The notes below the pieces were generated by a model. The model saw only the letters and a list, made by a program, of their open reading frames with translations, was not told where the DNA came from and made no database searches. Below are positions 33,556 to 41,807 of a stretch of DNA of 42,021 nucleotides, piece after piece; position 1 is the first letter of the stretch; every line of letters starts with the position of its first letter. Source of the stretch: Chloroflexota bacterium (lineage in GTDB: Bacteria > Chloroflexota > Anaerolineae > Aggregatilineales > Phototrophicaceae); assembly GCA_026707665.1 (NCBI GenBank), contig JAPOWK010000078.1:1-42021 (forward strand), written 5' to 3'. The position numbers and the translations under genes were made by a program.

Positions 33556-34524
33556 TCAGGTCTGCTTGCGCGCGCCGAAGCGCCGCCGGCGCCAGTGGCA
33601 AAACATCTGCCAGACCCGCGGTGAAGTCCACTCCAGCTGCTTGTTCATTCGCGCAATCAGATCGGGGCGATCTGTTTCACTGATCCACTCGGCGGCAATC
33701 ATCGCTTCGATGAGCTGTTTAATGTCGCGCTTTGCGAGCCGGCGCTGTTGCCAGTTGATCTTTTCTCGCCGGCGGACTTGAGCAAAGCGATCGAGACTTG
33801 TCTGCGGCGCCTCACCCCAAAGCTGGAAAAGCAGGCGCCCCATCAATTCATCCCAGACTTTCAGTGACTGAGGCGCGGAACGCAACTGCGCATCGTGCTG
33901 ACGATACAAATATAGATTTTCGGTCAGATTGGCCAGACGAGTCCGCGCAACCAAGCGCGAAACCAACTCGATATCAGGAGACCGGGTCATTGACTCATCG
34001 TATCCACCGCAGGCTCTTACGATCTTAAGTCTCATCATGTCAGTCGTGCCCACGACGCAAGGACCCAGAAGCAAGTCGTAAGCGATGCGGGCGTGCTCTT
34101 CCGACAAGCCATAAGCGTGGTAAGCTGTCAAATTCTCATCGGTCATGAGAGCGCCCGTGCCGACAGCGCCGATCTCAGGATAGGCTTGCAGGAAATCCAC
34201 CTGCTTCTGCAGCCGCTCGGGCAAGCTCACATCGTCACAGTCCATGCCGGTGACGAACTCGCCCCGCGCCACTTCCATGCCGCGATTCCGCGCGCTGGCC
34301 TCGCCTGTATTTTTTCCGAGCATGACGCATCGGATTCGATCATCGCGCGCCGCATAGGAACGGATAATCGCCGCCGAGCGATCTTGAGAGCCATCATCAA
34401 GGATGATGAACTCAAAATCGGAGAGAGTCTGCCCAAGGATGCTTTGAATCGCTTCAGCGACATACTTTTCGCCGTTGTACACAGGCATGACAACGGAAAC
34501 CAAGGGCGAAGCGTTTTCAGTCAA
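33556..34524 (-). CDS. GT2 glycosyltransferase, array member 3
   Basis: This 322-residue GT2 enzyme has 'VSVVMPVYNGEKYVAEAI', 'FIILDDGSQDRS' and 'TGMDCDDVSLPERL'. It is of the same subtype as member 4, with 'GPCVVGTTDMMRLKIVRACG', 'SPDIELVSRLV' and 'RLANLTENLYLYRQHD'. Its tail is 'WQMFCHWRRRRFGAR', with two extra Arg in place of His. TTG 34524 in a TTGACTGA junction with member 2 is chosen; an in-frame ATG at 34557 would extend into member 2. Confidence 0.87.
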   Translation of the reverse strand: MTENASPLVSVVMPVYNGEKYVAEAIQSILGQTLSDFEFIILDDGSQDRSAAIIRSYAARDDRIRCVMLGKNTGEASARNRGMEVARGEFVTGMDCDDVSLPERLQKQVDFLQAYPEIGAVGTGALMTDENLTAYHAYGLSEEHARIAYDLLLGPCVVGTTDMMRLKIVRACGGYDESMTRSPDIELVSRLVARTRLANLTENLYLYRQHDAQLRSAPQSLKVWDELMGRLLFQLWGEAPQTSLDRFAQVRRREKINWQQRRLAKRDIKQLIEAMIAAEWISETDRPDLIARMNKQLEWTSPRVWQMFCHWRRRRFGARKQT

Positions 34525-35521
34525 GCCGAACCGCCTTTTCCCATTTCGTTGGTCCAAAATGATGCCTTCGCCAATGGCAAAAAATCTGCCAGATGCGGGG
34601 GCTGGCTTGTTCCAGGCGACGATCCATCTCGGCCTTCAGTAGTGATCTTTCGCTCGGATGCACCAGTTGACAATCAACTAAGGACTCAATCAAGCGCTTC
34701 AAGTCTGCCTTAACCGCACGCCGATCAGACCAGTTCAGCATGTGCCTGTTACCCAGTCGCCGAAAGCGTGCCAGTGTGTCATCAGACACTTCATCCCAAA
34801 GCCCATCGAGGTTTCTCCGCTCATACGCGTATCTTTGGCGAGCGGTGACTGGCGCGCTGTGGGATGACTTGTTGGAATCGTGGATGCGCTGAACATAGAG
34901 AATCTCGGAGAGATTGGCAAAACGTATTTGAGTCTGGGAGAGCAGGCGGACATAAACATCGCATTCCTCGCCATAGCGAAAGTCGGCCTCAAAACCGCCG
35001 ACCATCCGCAACGGCAGACGGCGAATCATTAGGCTGCCGGTAACCATGCTGACGGCGCCAAGGAATAGACTCACGACAATCGCAGCGTGCATAGGCGGCC
35101 CGCCACGGACGCGCAACAAAGTATTCATATCGTGATTTACGATCTTGGAGCGGACGCCCACAGCGCCGATTTCAGGATTCTGCTGCAGGAAATGGAGCTG
35201 TTTTTCCAAGCGGGTTGGCAAGCTGACATCGTCAGAGTCCATAAGCGCGACGAAGTCGCCGCCGGCGTCATCAATGCCGCGGTTGCGGGCGCAGGAAACG
35301 CCCCTGTTGCGATCGTGCCGCAGGCAGTGCAGGCGCGCGTCGCGTTTTTCGTATTCCCGAATGATCTCGAGCGACCGGTCTTGCGAGTCGTCATCAACGA
35401 TGATGAATTCGAAATCGGCGAAGGTCTGCCCCAGGATGCTTTCAATCGCTTCGGCGACATACATCTCGCTGTTGTACACAGGCATGACAACGGAGACCAA
35501 GGGAGCCGGTTTACGAGTCAT
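34517..35521 (-). CDS. GT2 glycosyltransferase, array member 2
   Basis: This 334-residue GT2 enzyme has 'VSVVMPVYNSEMYVAEAI', a variant 'IIVDDDSQDRS' (Asp for the usual Gly) and 'ALMDSDDVSLPTRL'. It is of the member 5/6 subtype, with 'VTGSLMIRRLPLRMVGGFE', 'YGEECDVYVRLL' and 'RFANLSEILYVQRIHDSN'. The tail is 'WQIFCHWRRHHFGPT'. ATG 35521 overlaps the end of member 1 by 11 bases; a TTG two codons earlier is also possible. Confidence 0.87.
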   Translation of the reverse strand: MTRKPAPLVSVVMPVYNSEMYVAEAIESILGQTFADFEFIIVDDDSQDRSLEIIREYEKRDARLHCLRHDRNRGVSCARNRGIDDAGGDFVALMDSDDVSLPTRLEKQLHFLQQNPEIGAVGVRSKIVNHDMNTLLRVRGGPPMHAAIVVSLFLGAVSMVTGSLMIRRLPLRMVGGFEADFRYGEECDVYVRLLSQTQIRFANLSEILYVQRIHDSNKSSHSAPVTARQRYAYERRNLDGLWDEVSDDTLARFRRLGNRHMLNWSDRRAVKADLKRLIESLVDCQLVHPSERSLLKAEMDRRLEQASPRIWQIFCHWRRHHFGPTKWEKAVRLD

Positions 35522-36485
35522 ACTCAACCGCCTGTTGCCCGTTACCGGACTGGAAATGATGCCTTCGCCAATGGCAAAACATCTGCCAGAAACGAGGCGT
35601 CGTCCATTCCAGCTGCCTGTTCATTAGCGCAGTCAAATAGGGGCGATCGGCATCCTCAATCCATTTGGCATCGATCAAGGACTCGATATAGCGCTCGAGG
35701 TCGCGTTTCAGCAGCCGACGTTCGGACCAGCTAAGCTTTTCTCGCAGCTGGACCCGCGCCATGCGATCCAGACTCGCCTGAGGCGCTTCGCCCCAAAGAC
35801 GGCATAGCAGTCGCCGCATTAAGTCAGCCCAATCTTGCGCTGAAGTCGGCATATGAGTGCGCTCGACATCGTGTTTGCGATATAGATAGAGCCATTCCGG
35901 GAGATTCGCGAAACGCGTCTGACAGATCAGGCGGGAAACCAATTCGATGTCTTCGCCTCGCTTGCGACAGAGCTCATAACCACCGACAGATATCACGAGA
36001 TCGCGGTGTATCAGCAATGACGCTCCAACAACGCTGCGACCCAACATGATATTGTAGGCAATGTGAGCATGATTTTCCGGCACTCTATAATCGACGAAGG
36101 GTTTCAGATTCTCATTAGTTAAGGGAGCGCCGGTACCGATAGCGCCAATATGAGGATTGGCGCGCAGAAAATTCACCTGTTTCTCCAGCCGCTGCGGCAG
36201 GCTCACGTCGTCGCTATCCATGCCAGCAATGTATAGTCCCTTGGCCGCGTCAATGCCAAAGTTTTTCGCGGCCGCCTGTCCTTTGTTTTGTTCAAATGCC
36301 AGAAATCGGATGCGGTCGTCCCGCTTTGCGTATTCACGGATAATCGCTGCCGAGCAATCGCGCGAGCCGTCGTCGACGATGATGAATTCAAAGTCAGTAA
36401 AGGTCTGCGCCAAGATGCTATCTATCGCTTCGGCGACGAACATTTCGCGGTTGAAAACGGGCATGACAACTGAAACTAGGGGCAT
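35511..36485 (-). CDS. GT2 glycosyltransferase, array member 1 (first)
   Basis: This 324-residue GT2 enzyme heads the array. Motifs: 'VSVVMPVFNREMFVAEAI', 'VDDGS' at 37-41 and 'GMDSDDVSLPQRL' with MDSDD at 89-93. The middle 'GRSVVGASLLIHRDLVISVG' and 'GEDIELVSRLI' place it near members 3 and 4. The tail is 'WQMFCHWRRHHFQSG'. ATG 36485 has no strong Shine-Dalgarno. The 158 bp upstream, shared with the divergent DUF1801 gene, are AT-richer and hold a possible -10 (TACAAT near 36525), so the array promoter is likely here. All ten genes read from this end. Confidence 0.88.
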   Translation of the reverse strand: MPLVSVVMPVFNREMFVAEAIDSILAQTFTDFEFIIVDDGSRDCSAAIIREYAKRDDRIRFLAFEQNKGQAAAKNFGIDAAKGLYIAGMDSDDVSLPQRLEKQVNFLRANPHIGAIGTGAPLTNENLKPFVDYRVPENHAHIAYNIMLGRSVVGASLLIHRDLVISVGGYELCRKRGEDIELVSRLICQTRFANLPEWLYLYRKHDVERTHMPTSAQDWADLMRRLLCRLWGEAPQASLDRMARVQLREKLSWSERRLLKRDLERYIESLIDAKWIEDADRPYLTALMNRQLEWTTPRFWQMFCHWRRHHFQSGNGQQAVEYDS

Positions 36486-36643
36486 TTTGACTCGATGGGG
36501 TTTTCACAGGTATATCCGTATAAATTGTATCACTTGTAGACGAAAAGGTCAGTCTTTAGAAGCTCCGCCATTGTCGGCGGTCGTTGACGGACCCATTCGG
36601 ACCGCGTTAAACTTGAAGCTGGCGCCCACATAGAGGGATTCAC

Positions 36644-37045
36644 ATGGCTGAACTCAACATAAAAACGGTCGGTGGCAACGGCAGCTTCGCCGATGTCATC
36701 GCCGCCGCCCCGCCGGAGATTCAATGTCTCGCCCACAGCGCCCGTGCGCTGCTGGCCGATGTCATGCCTGGCATCACCGAGGTGCCGTGGGCGCGGCAAA
36801 AGATCGCGGGTTACGGCGTAGGACCGAAGAAGATGTCCCAGCATTTCTGTTATATCGCGCCTTTCAAGAAGCATCTCAACCTCGGCTTCATGTACGGCGC
36901 GCACCTGCCTGATCCGCGAAATCTCCTGGAAGGGCAAGGCGCCGATTTGCGGCATGTCAAGATTCGCTCGGCGGTCGATCTGGAGCGACCAGCCCTGCGC
37001 GACTTGATCGATAACGCCAGCCGCTATCTGCCAAAGTTGAAATGA
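36644..37045 (+). CDS. DUF1801 (YdhG-like) protein
   Basis: This 133-residue protein matches the DUF1801/YdhG family: 'EIQCLAHSARALLADVMPGI' then 'VPWARQKIAGYGVGPKKMSQ', 'HFCYIAPFKKHLNLGFMYGA' and the C-terminal 'HVKIRSAVDLERPALRDLID'. The family has a compact alpha/beta fold and no established function. Start ATG 36644 is preceded by GAGGGATT. It overlaps the next gene by ATGA, so the two are coupled, and it is divergent from the glycosyltransferase array. Confidence 0.85.
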   Translation: MAELNIKTVGGNGSFADVIAAAPPEIQCLAHSARALLADVMPGITEVPWARQKIAGYGVGPKKMSQHFCYIAPFKKHLNLGFMYGAHLPDPRNLLEGQGADLRHVKIRSAVDLERPALRDLIDNASRYLPKLK

Positions 37046-37575
37046 TCGCGCCCTGGTCAGACGCGCTGACGCAGGCGCTGCTGGATTTTAACGGAAAGAG
37101 CACCGAAGCGCTAGAACGCTTTGCTGCCGCACACCAGCCCGAGCCGAGCCTGGTCGCGGAACTCTGTGAATTTGCCGGAGGCGACGATCGTCATGTTCAA
37201 GCCGCCGCCACCTGGCTGCTCAAGCGATTCGGCGTGACGGGCGGGGAGCTGTCCGCCGCGCAAACGGAAACGCTGCTGCGCCTTCTGCTCAGCGACAGCA
37301 GTTGGCTCTCCCGCATACATATCCTGCAAATGATGGATACGCTGGTGGTGTCAGCTTCACTGGCGGCGCCCTTGATGGAGGCTTTGGCCGCCCAAGCCAG
37401 CGGCGCCAACACCTTCATCCGCGCCTGGAGCGTTCACGGCGCTGCTGTCGTGGCCGATCAGCATCCGGCTTACCGTGGTAGCGCCTTGGACCTGCTGGCC
37501 GCGTCCGGGCAAGATGCCGCGCCCTCGGTGCAAGCGCGCCTGCGCCGTACCCGCCGGGCATTTGATTGGTGCTAA
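37042..37575 (+). CDS. HEAT-repeat-like helical protein
   Basis: This 177-residue, predominantly helical protein has about four antiparallel helix pairs (for example 'RHVQAAATWLLKRFG' and 'ANTFIRAWSVHGAAVVADQH') that resemble HEAT-like repeats. There is no signal peptide, TM segment or catalytic motif. Its ATG lies in the ATGA overlap with the DUF1801 gene, so the two products may work together. Function unknown. Confidence 0.75.
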   Translation: MIAPWSDALTQALLDFNGKSTEALERFAAAHQPEPSLVAELCEFAGGDDRHVQAAATWLLKRFGVTGGELSAAQTETLLRLLLSDSSWLSRIHILQMMDTLVVSASLAAPLMEALAAQASGANTFIRAWSVHGAAVVADQHPAYRGSALDLLAASGQDAAPSVQARLRRTRRAFDWC

Positions 37576-37590
37576 GCGGCGCCGTGCAAA

Positions 37591-37632
37591 CCCCATCCCC
37601 CGGCCCCTTCCCCAGCCAGCTAGAGAAGGGGA
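37591..37632. repeat. Dispersed CCCCATCC..CCCCTTCCC-GAGAAGGGG hairpin repeat, copy E
   Basis: Same element as 5970-6014, with two changes in the hairpin (CAGCCAGCTAGAG). It lies between the convergent HEAT-like and nucleoside hydrolase genes. Confidence 0.6.
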
Positions 37633-37678
37633 GTGTTTCTAGAGAGACAGTACCGTTACGCGACTAACTTGTTATTGC

Positions 37679-38605
37679 TCAATTGCCCCCGTGCGCGCGG
37701 ATCTTGCCGAAGAGATCGCGGAAGATCGGGTCGCGATGAACAAAGTTGGCGACCCGCGCCAGATGCCGCGAGCGGTCGATGCTCCAGGTGACCTGGTCCG
37801 TCAGCAGCGGACTGTGCGTCAGATCGCTCGGCGCCCAATCGGGGTTGATTAACCAGGCGATGGTCGAGATATCCCAGATGACGCTGGAAGCGCCGAAGGA
37901 ATCGGGCCGATATTCCTGGAAGATCTGGCAGAGATAGTCGCCAATCCGGCTGGTCCCGCCGATGAATTCGCGCAGTTCCGGCAGCGTCGTTAAAAGGTGA
38001 GAAGTCACGCCATAACAAGGCACGATGACAAAAGGCACGCCGCTGTCGAGCGTCACTTGCGCCGCCGGCACATCCTGGACCAGGTTGAATTCGCGCGTGT
38101 GGGGCCAATTCAAATTATGCCCGCCGAGCCAAACGACCACGATCTTCTTGATGATTTCCGGCGCCAGCAGCAGCGCCGAAGCCACATTGGTGATCGCGCC
38201 AATGGCGACGACATAGAGCGGATCGTCATCCGCGCTCGCCATCGCTTTGTCGATCAGGTCGTGGACGGCGGCGTTCTCCTGAGGCTTGCGCTCGGGCCCG
38301 ATGTATTCCCTGGAACCAGGAAAGGCGAAGCCGTCAGCTGACCAGCCAAGGAAGTCCAGCAAGCGCAGGATTTCTTCGTAACTCTTTTCCATGCCATCGC
38401 CCGGACCGTCGGAGCGCGTGTTGTGAAAAGGCGCGGCGTAGATCGCTTCCACCGCCAGTTGATCGGGCGAGAGCAGCGCATAGGTCAAGGCGAACTGGTC
38501 ATCAATCTCATTATAGGTATCCGTGTCGAGGACCATGCGGGCCTTGCGTCCGGGATGCTGCAAGCGGCCGATGCGGAATGCTTCGTCAAGCGTGGGAAAT
38601 GCCAT
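37679..38605 (-). CDS. Inosine-uridine preferring nucleoside hydrolase family protein
   Basis: This 308-residue protein of the IUNH superfamily carries the N-terminal calcium-binding cluster 'VLDTDTYNEIDDQFAL' (D27, D29, N32, D35, D36), a variant of the classic DTDPGxDDAxA. It also has the 'YVVAIGAITNVASALLL' and 'EFNLVQDVPAAQVTLDSGV' segments. Family members hydrolyse the N-glycosidic bond of nucleosides to release base and ribose. The altered first motif makes substrate preference uncertain. Start is ATG 38605. It lies downstream of two substrate-binding protein genes on the same strand, with a repeat-filled 145-bp gap, so a link to solute uptake is possible but unproven. Confidence 0.85.
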   Translation of the reverse strand: MAFPTLDEAFRIGRLQHPGRKARMVLDTDTYNEIDDQFALTYALLSPDQLAVEAIYAAPFHNTRSDGPGDGMEKSYEEILRLLDFLGWSADGFAFPGSREYIGPERKPQENAAVHDLIDKAMASADDDPLYVVAIGAITNVASALLLAPEIIKKIVVVWLGGHNLNWPHTREFNLVQDVPAAQVTLDSGVPFVIVPCYGVTSHLLTTLPELREFIGGTSRIGDYLCQIFQEYRPDSFGASSVIWDISTIAWLINPDWAPSDLTHSPLLTDQVTWSIDRSRHLARVANFVHRDPIFRDLFGKIRAHGGN

Positions 38606-38650
38606 CTATATCGCCCTTCAGTCCATTTCGTCGTCTACTCGACGGTCTTG

Positions 38651-38725
38651 GCGGGCGTCCTACTAGGTCGCCCCTACAAACCCCATATTTGCGATTCCCG
38701 TAGGGGCGAGCCATTGGGTCGCCCT
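38651..38725. repeat. Two copies of the TAGGGGCGA/TCGCCCCTA palindrome family
   Basis: GCGGGCG..GGTCGCCCCTACAAA (38651-38679) and GTAGGGGCGAG..GGTCGCCC (38700-38725) stand back to back between the nucleoside hydrolase and the SBP gene. Confidence 0.6.
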
Positions 38726-38750
38726 TTGGATATTTCGCTACACGGCAAGC

Positions 38751-40094
38751 TCAGGGCGATGTGCCCGGCATGATGTAAGATGTTCCGTGTGTCTGGTAAA
38801 CCGGCGGATATATTACGGCGGCGTCCATCGCATCCTGACCTTGCTCGAAATACTGCATAATCACGACAATCGGGTCGGGCCATTGATGCCACATATAGGT
38901 CGGCGTGCCTTCGGGCAAGTCAGGATTGTGCGACCCGTAGTCGAAGTAGTAGCGCCCCTGCGAGACGACTGTATCAATCGTCTCCAACGCGGCGACGACG
39001 GCAGCGCCATCATCATAGCTGTCGGCGATATCCATCGCTTGAGCCAGCAAATGCACGCTGTCATAGGGCTCCATGGCAAATGGCGGCAAGACGCCAGCTT
39101 CGCTCCAGTCTTCGCGGTAATCGGCAAACAGGCGCTCGGCAATGTCATTGAATAGCGCCGGCGTCGCGCCATAACGAACGAAGGCGCAATAATTGCCATC
39201 GGGCACGGCGGGCCAGAATTGCCCGGAATCGCTGGCGAAAGATTCGGCGATGCAGATCGTGTTATCGCTGGGCGCGATGCCGAGCTCGGCCATCTGCTGG
39301 TTGAGATTGAAACCAGTCTCGCCGGTGACCAGGACGTGAATGGCGTCCGGTGGTTCAGGGCGCGCTTGCACGCGGCTGAGGATGGGGACAAAGTCTTCCG
39401 TGCCCAGTTCCACGCTATAGATCTCGACGGCGACGCCGGCCGCTTCCAGCCGCGCTTTTTCGTCATCGGCGGCGGGGATGCCGTAATCGGTGTTTTCGGT
39501 CATGATGATCACATCATTCAAGCCGAGATCAATCATCCAATCCACCGCCACCACCGCCACCATAGCGTTGGCCGGCGATGTGCGGAAGATGTAATCCACC
39601 CCGTCTTCAATCCGCGGTGGTCTGCCCTCGAATTCGATGATTCCGTTAGCGGTGACATTGTCATTCCAGGGTCCGGCGAAGATGGTCGGGATGCCATTCT
39701 CCTGCGTGATTTTCATCATCGCCAGCGCGACGGCGCTGTGATAACCGCCGACCACGCCGTGCACGCCATCCTCAAAGATCCAGCGCTCAGCCAGCGCCTG
39801 CCCGCGCTCGGAGATGCCCTCGGAATCGCCGGTGAGAACTTTCAGCCGGTGATTGACGCCGGCAATGTCGACGCCGCAATCAGCGTTAATGTCGGCGGCC
39901 GCCTGCTGGAAAGCCCAGTCGATAACGACGCCCGCCCCAGTCGCGCCTGGTGGCGAAAGCGGCGCGATGCCGCCAAGCTTGATCTCTTCATCGGCGAATT
40001 CGCAATGTCCATCGGCAAATGTCATCCCGGCGCCAACCAGCAGCAGGAATGAAAGCAAGCCCACTGTCGTTCGCAATAACTGTTTTCCAACCAT
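38751..40094 (-). CDS. Type I periplasmic binding protein (Peripla_BP_6, amino acid/amide ABC type)
   Basis: This is a 447-residue solute-binding protein. The signal peptide is residues 1-27 (core TVGLLSFLLLVGAGM, cleavage after TFA), without lipobox. The mature part follows the LivJ/urea-type fold: 'IKLGGIAPLSPPGATGAG', 'DWAFQQAAADINADCGVDIA', 'GVVGGYHSAVALAMMKITQE', 'VIIMTENTDYGIPAADDEKA'. Two N-terminal cysteines (HCEFAD and DCGVD) may pair. ATG 40094 is preceded by GGGGGAGCGC; an in-frame ATG at 40142 would place 16 hydrophilic residues before the signal. It is paralogous along its whole length to 40231-41553. No ABC permease or ATPase is in the window. Ligand unknown. Confidence 0.88.
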   Translation of the reverse strand: MVGKQLLRTTVGLLSFLLLVGAGMTFADGHCEFADEEIKLGGIAPLSPPGATGAGVVIDWAFQQAAADINADCGVDIAGVNHRLKVLTGDSEGISERGQALAERWIFEDGVHGVVGGYHSAVALAMMKITQENGIPTIFAGPWNDNVTANGIIEFEGRPPRIEDGVDYIFRTSPANAMVAVVAVDWMIDLGLNDVIIMTENTDYGIPAADDEKARLEAAGVAVEIYSVELGTEDFVPILSRVQARPEPPDAIHVLVTGETGFNLNQQMAELGIAPSDNTICIAESFASDSGQFWPAVPDGNYCAFVRYGATPALFNDIAERLFADYREDWSEAGVLPPFAMEPYDSVHLLAQAMDIADSYDDGAAVVAALETIDTVVSQGRYYFDYGSHNPDLPEGTPTYMWHQWPDPIVVIMQYFEQGQDAMDAAVIYPPVYQTHGTSYIMPGTSP

Positions 40095-40230
40095 GATGCG
40101 CTCCCCCGCTCTTGAAGAAAGTCCAAAAGCAATATGTTCCATTTCATAACCAGTGTATCACGGAATCGAAACGATGGCTTAACCAGGCGCCGCATGTCAC
40201 AGAGCCAGGCGCGGTCCTTGCGGCTTCCGC

Positions 40231-41553
40231 CTATCCGCCCGGCTTGAAGTAGGCCGTGCCGTGGGTCTGGTACTCGTCTGGATAAATGACCGCCGCGTCC
40301 AATCCGCTCTGACCCGCTTCGAAATACTGCATAACCGTCACCACCGGCACGGGCCATTGGTGCCACATATAAGCGGGCGTCCCTTCCGGTATCACGGGAT
40401 TGTGCGCGCCATAATCGAAGTAATAGCGACCCTGCGACAAGTCGATATCGGTCGCTTCCAGCGCGGCGACGATGGCGTCGGGGTCGGTGAAGCTGCCAGC
40501 CCGCTCCATCGCGTCAGCCATCAGCCAGACGCTGTCGTAGGCTTCCATGGCGAAGCTCACCAGAATATCGCCGAAGTCCTCTTGATAGCGCACGTCCAGG
40601 TCGGCCGCCAGCTCGTTGTACAGGCTCGGAATCGTGCCCACGCGGTCAAAGGCGCAGTAGTTGCCATCGGGCACGGTTTTCCAGAACTGTTCCGATTGGA
40701 AGGCGAGGTGATTGGTAACGCAGATGGTAGCGGCAGTGGGCGCAATGCCGAGCTCGGCCATCTGCTGCGTCAGGTTATACGATGTCTCGCCGCTGACCAG
40801 GATGCGAATGGCGTCAGGCAAACGAGGCCGCGCGTAGAGCCGCGTCAGAATCGGCACGAAGTCCTCGGTGCCCAATTCGATCTCGAGCTGATCAACCTGG
40901 ACGCCGGCCCGCTCCAAATGCGCCCGTTCGGCCGCCGCCGCCGGATGACCGTAGTCGGTGTTCTCGAGGATGAGCACGACCTCTTCCACGCCTTGCTCGA
41001 CCAGCCAGTCGGTGACGATCTTGCCGACGATGGAGCTAGGCGGCGACGTGCGGAAGACATAATCAATCCCTTCGCTCTTCCGCGGCGGATCGCCCTCGTA
41101 GCCGATGTAACCCGCCGCGCTGATCAGGTCATTGCGCGGATGAGCGTAAATCGTCGGCATCCGGTAGCGCTGGACCATGCCCATGGTGGCCAAGCCGACC
41201 GCGCTATGATAAAAGCCGACGATTCCGTGCACTTCATCCTGCAGGATAAGGCGCTCCACTACCAATTGACCATATTCCGAGACGCCTTCCGAATCGACCG
41301 TGATGATCTCGACGCGGTGGTTAACATCGCCAATTTGCAATCCGCAATCTCCGTTGATATCGGCCGCCGCTTGCTGAAAGCCCCAGTCCATGCCGATGCC
41401 GCCGGCGACCGAGCCCGGCGCCGACAAAGGCACGACGCCACCAATGCGCACGATCTCGTCGGCGAAGTCGCAGTGTTGGTCAGTTTTGGCGGTGACGGAC
41501 AGCAAAAAGACTAGCGGCAGTAAGATGCATATCTTGGATATTGACGCTTTCAA
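40231..41553 (-). CDS. Type I periplasmic binding protein (paralogue of the preceding SBP)
   Basis: This 440-residue Peripla_BP_6 protein has a short signal peptide (ISKICILLPLVFLLSV) and then 'HCDFADEIVRIGGVVPLSAP', 'DWGFQQAAADINGDCGLQIG', 'GIVGFYHSAVGLATMGMVQR', 'LILENTDYGHPAAAAERAHL'. Conserved cysteines match those of its neighbour, as does the C-terminal 'GRYYFDYGAHNPVIPEGTPA'. It begins at TTG 41553, well supported by a perfect AAGGAG eight bases upstream; the nearby ATG is out of frame. The pair looks like a tandem duplication that has diverged in ligand-contacting segments. Transport partners are not in the window. Confidence 0.87.
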   Translation of the reverse strand: MKASISKICILLPLVFLLSVTAKTDQHCDFADEIVRIGGVVPLSAPGSVAGGIGMDWGFQQAAADINGDCGLQIGDVNHRVEIITVDSEGVSEYGQLVVERLILQDEVHGIVGFYHSAVGLATMGMVQRYRMPTIYAHPRNDLISAAGYIGYEGDPPRKSEGIDYVFRTSPPSSIVGKIVTDWLVEQGVEEVVLILENTDYGHPAAAAERAHLERAGVQVDQLEIELGTEDFVPILTRLYARPRLPDAIRILVSGETSYNLTQQMAELGIAPTAATICVTNHLAFQSEQFWKTVPDGNYCAFDRVGTIPSLYNELAADLDVRYQEDFGDILVSFAMEAYDSVWLMADAMERAGSFTDPDAIVAALEATDIDLSQGRYYFDYGAHNPVIPEGTPAYMWHQWPVPVVTVMQYFEAGQSGLDAAVIYPDEYQTHGTAYFKPGG

Positions 41554-41807
41554 AGTGGCATGCTCCTTAACAAGCGACCGCTAAACAGATTCATTTAGGG
41601 TAATCTGTAATGGACGACTAAGCAAGCACATAGCGGTCGCGGCCGGTGGTCTGTGTCGGCAGTGCGCGAGCCAGCCGGTAAAATGTCGCGTTTGAGAACC
41701 AGGCGTCGAGCGTTGCAGTCATGATGGATCTGACGTGCCGGAAAAAATCTGCCCGCCTATTGAGTCAAGAATCAGCGCGTCCGAATCAAGAGTTCTATGT
41801 ATATTCC

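Noticed and set aside
39219..40052. A 277-codon plus-strand frame opposite the first type I binding protein
   Set aside because: Antisense shadow with no domain pattern and no ribosome site.
40261..41514. A 417-codon open frame on the plus strand opposite the second type I binding protein
   Set aside because: It is fully antisense to a gene with clear signal peptide and family motifs. Its composition (Arg/His/Asp-rich without hydrophobic pattern) is typical of antisense frames in GC-rich coding DNA.
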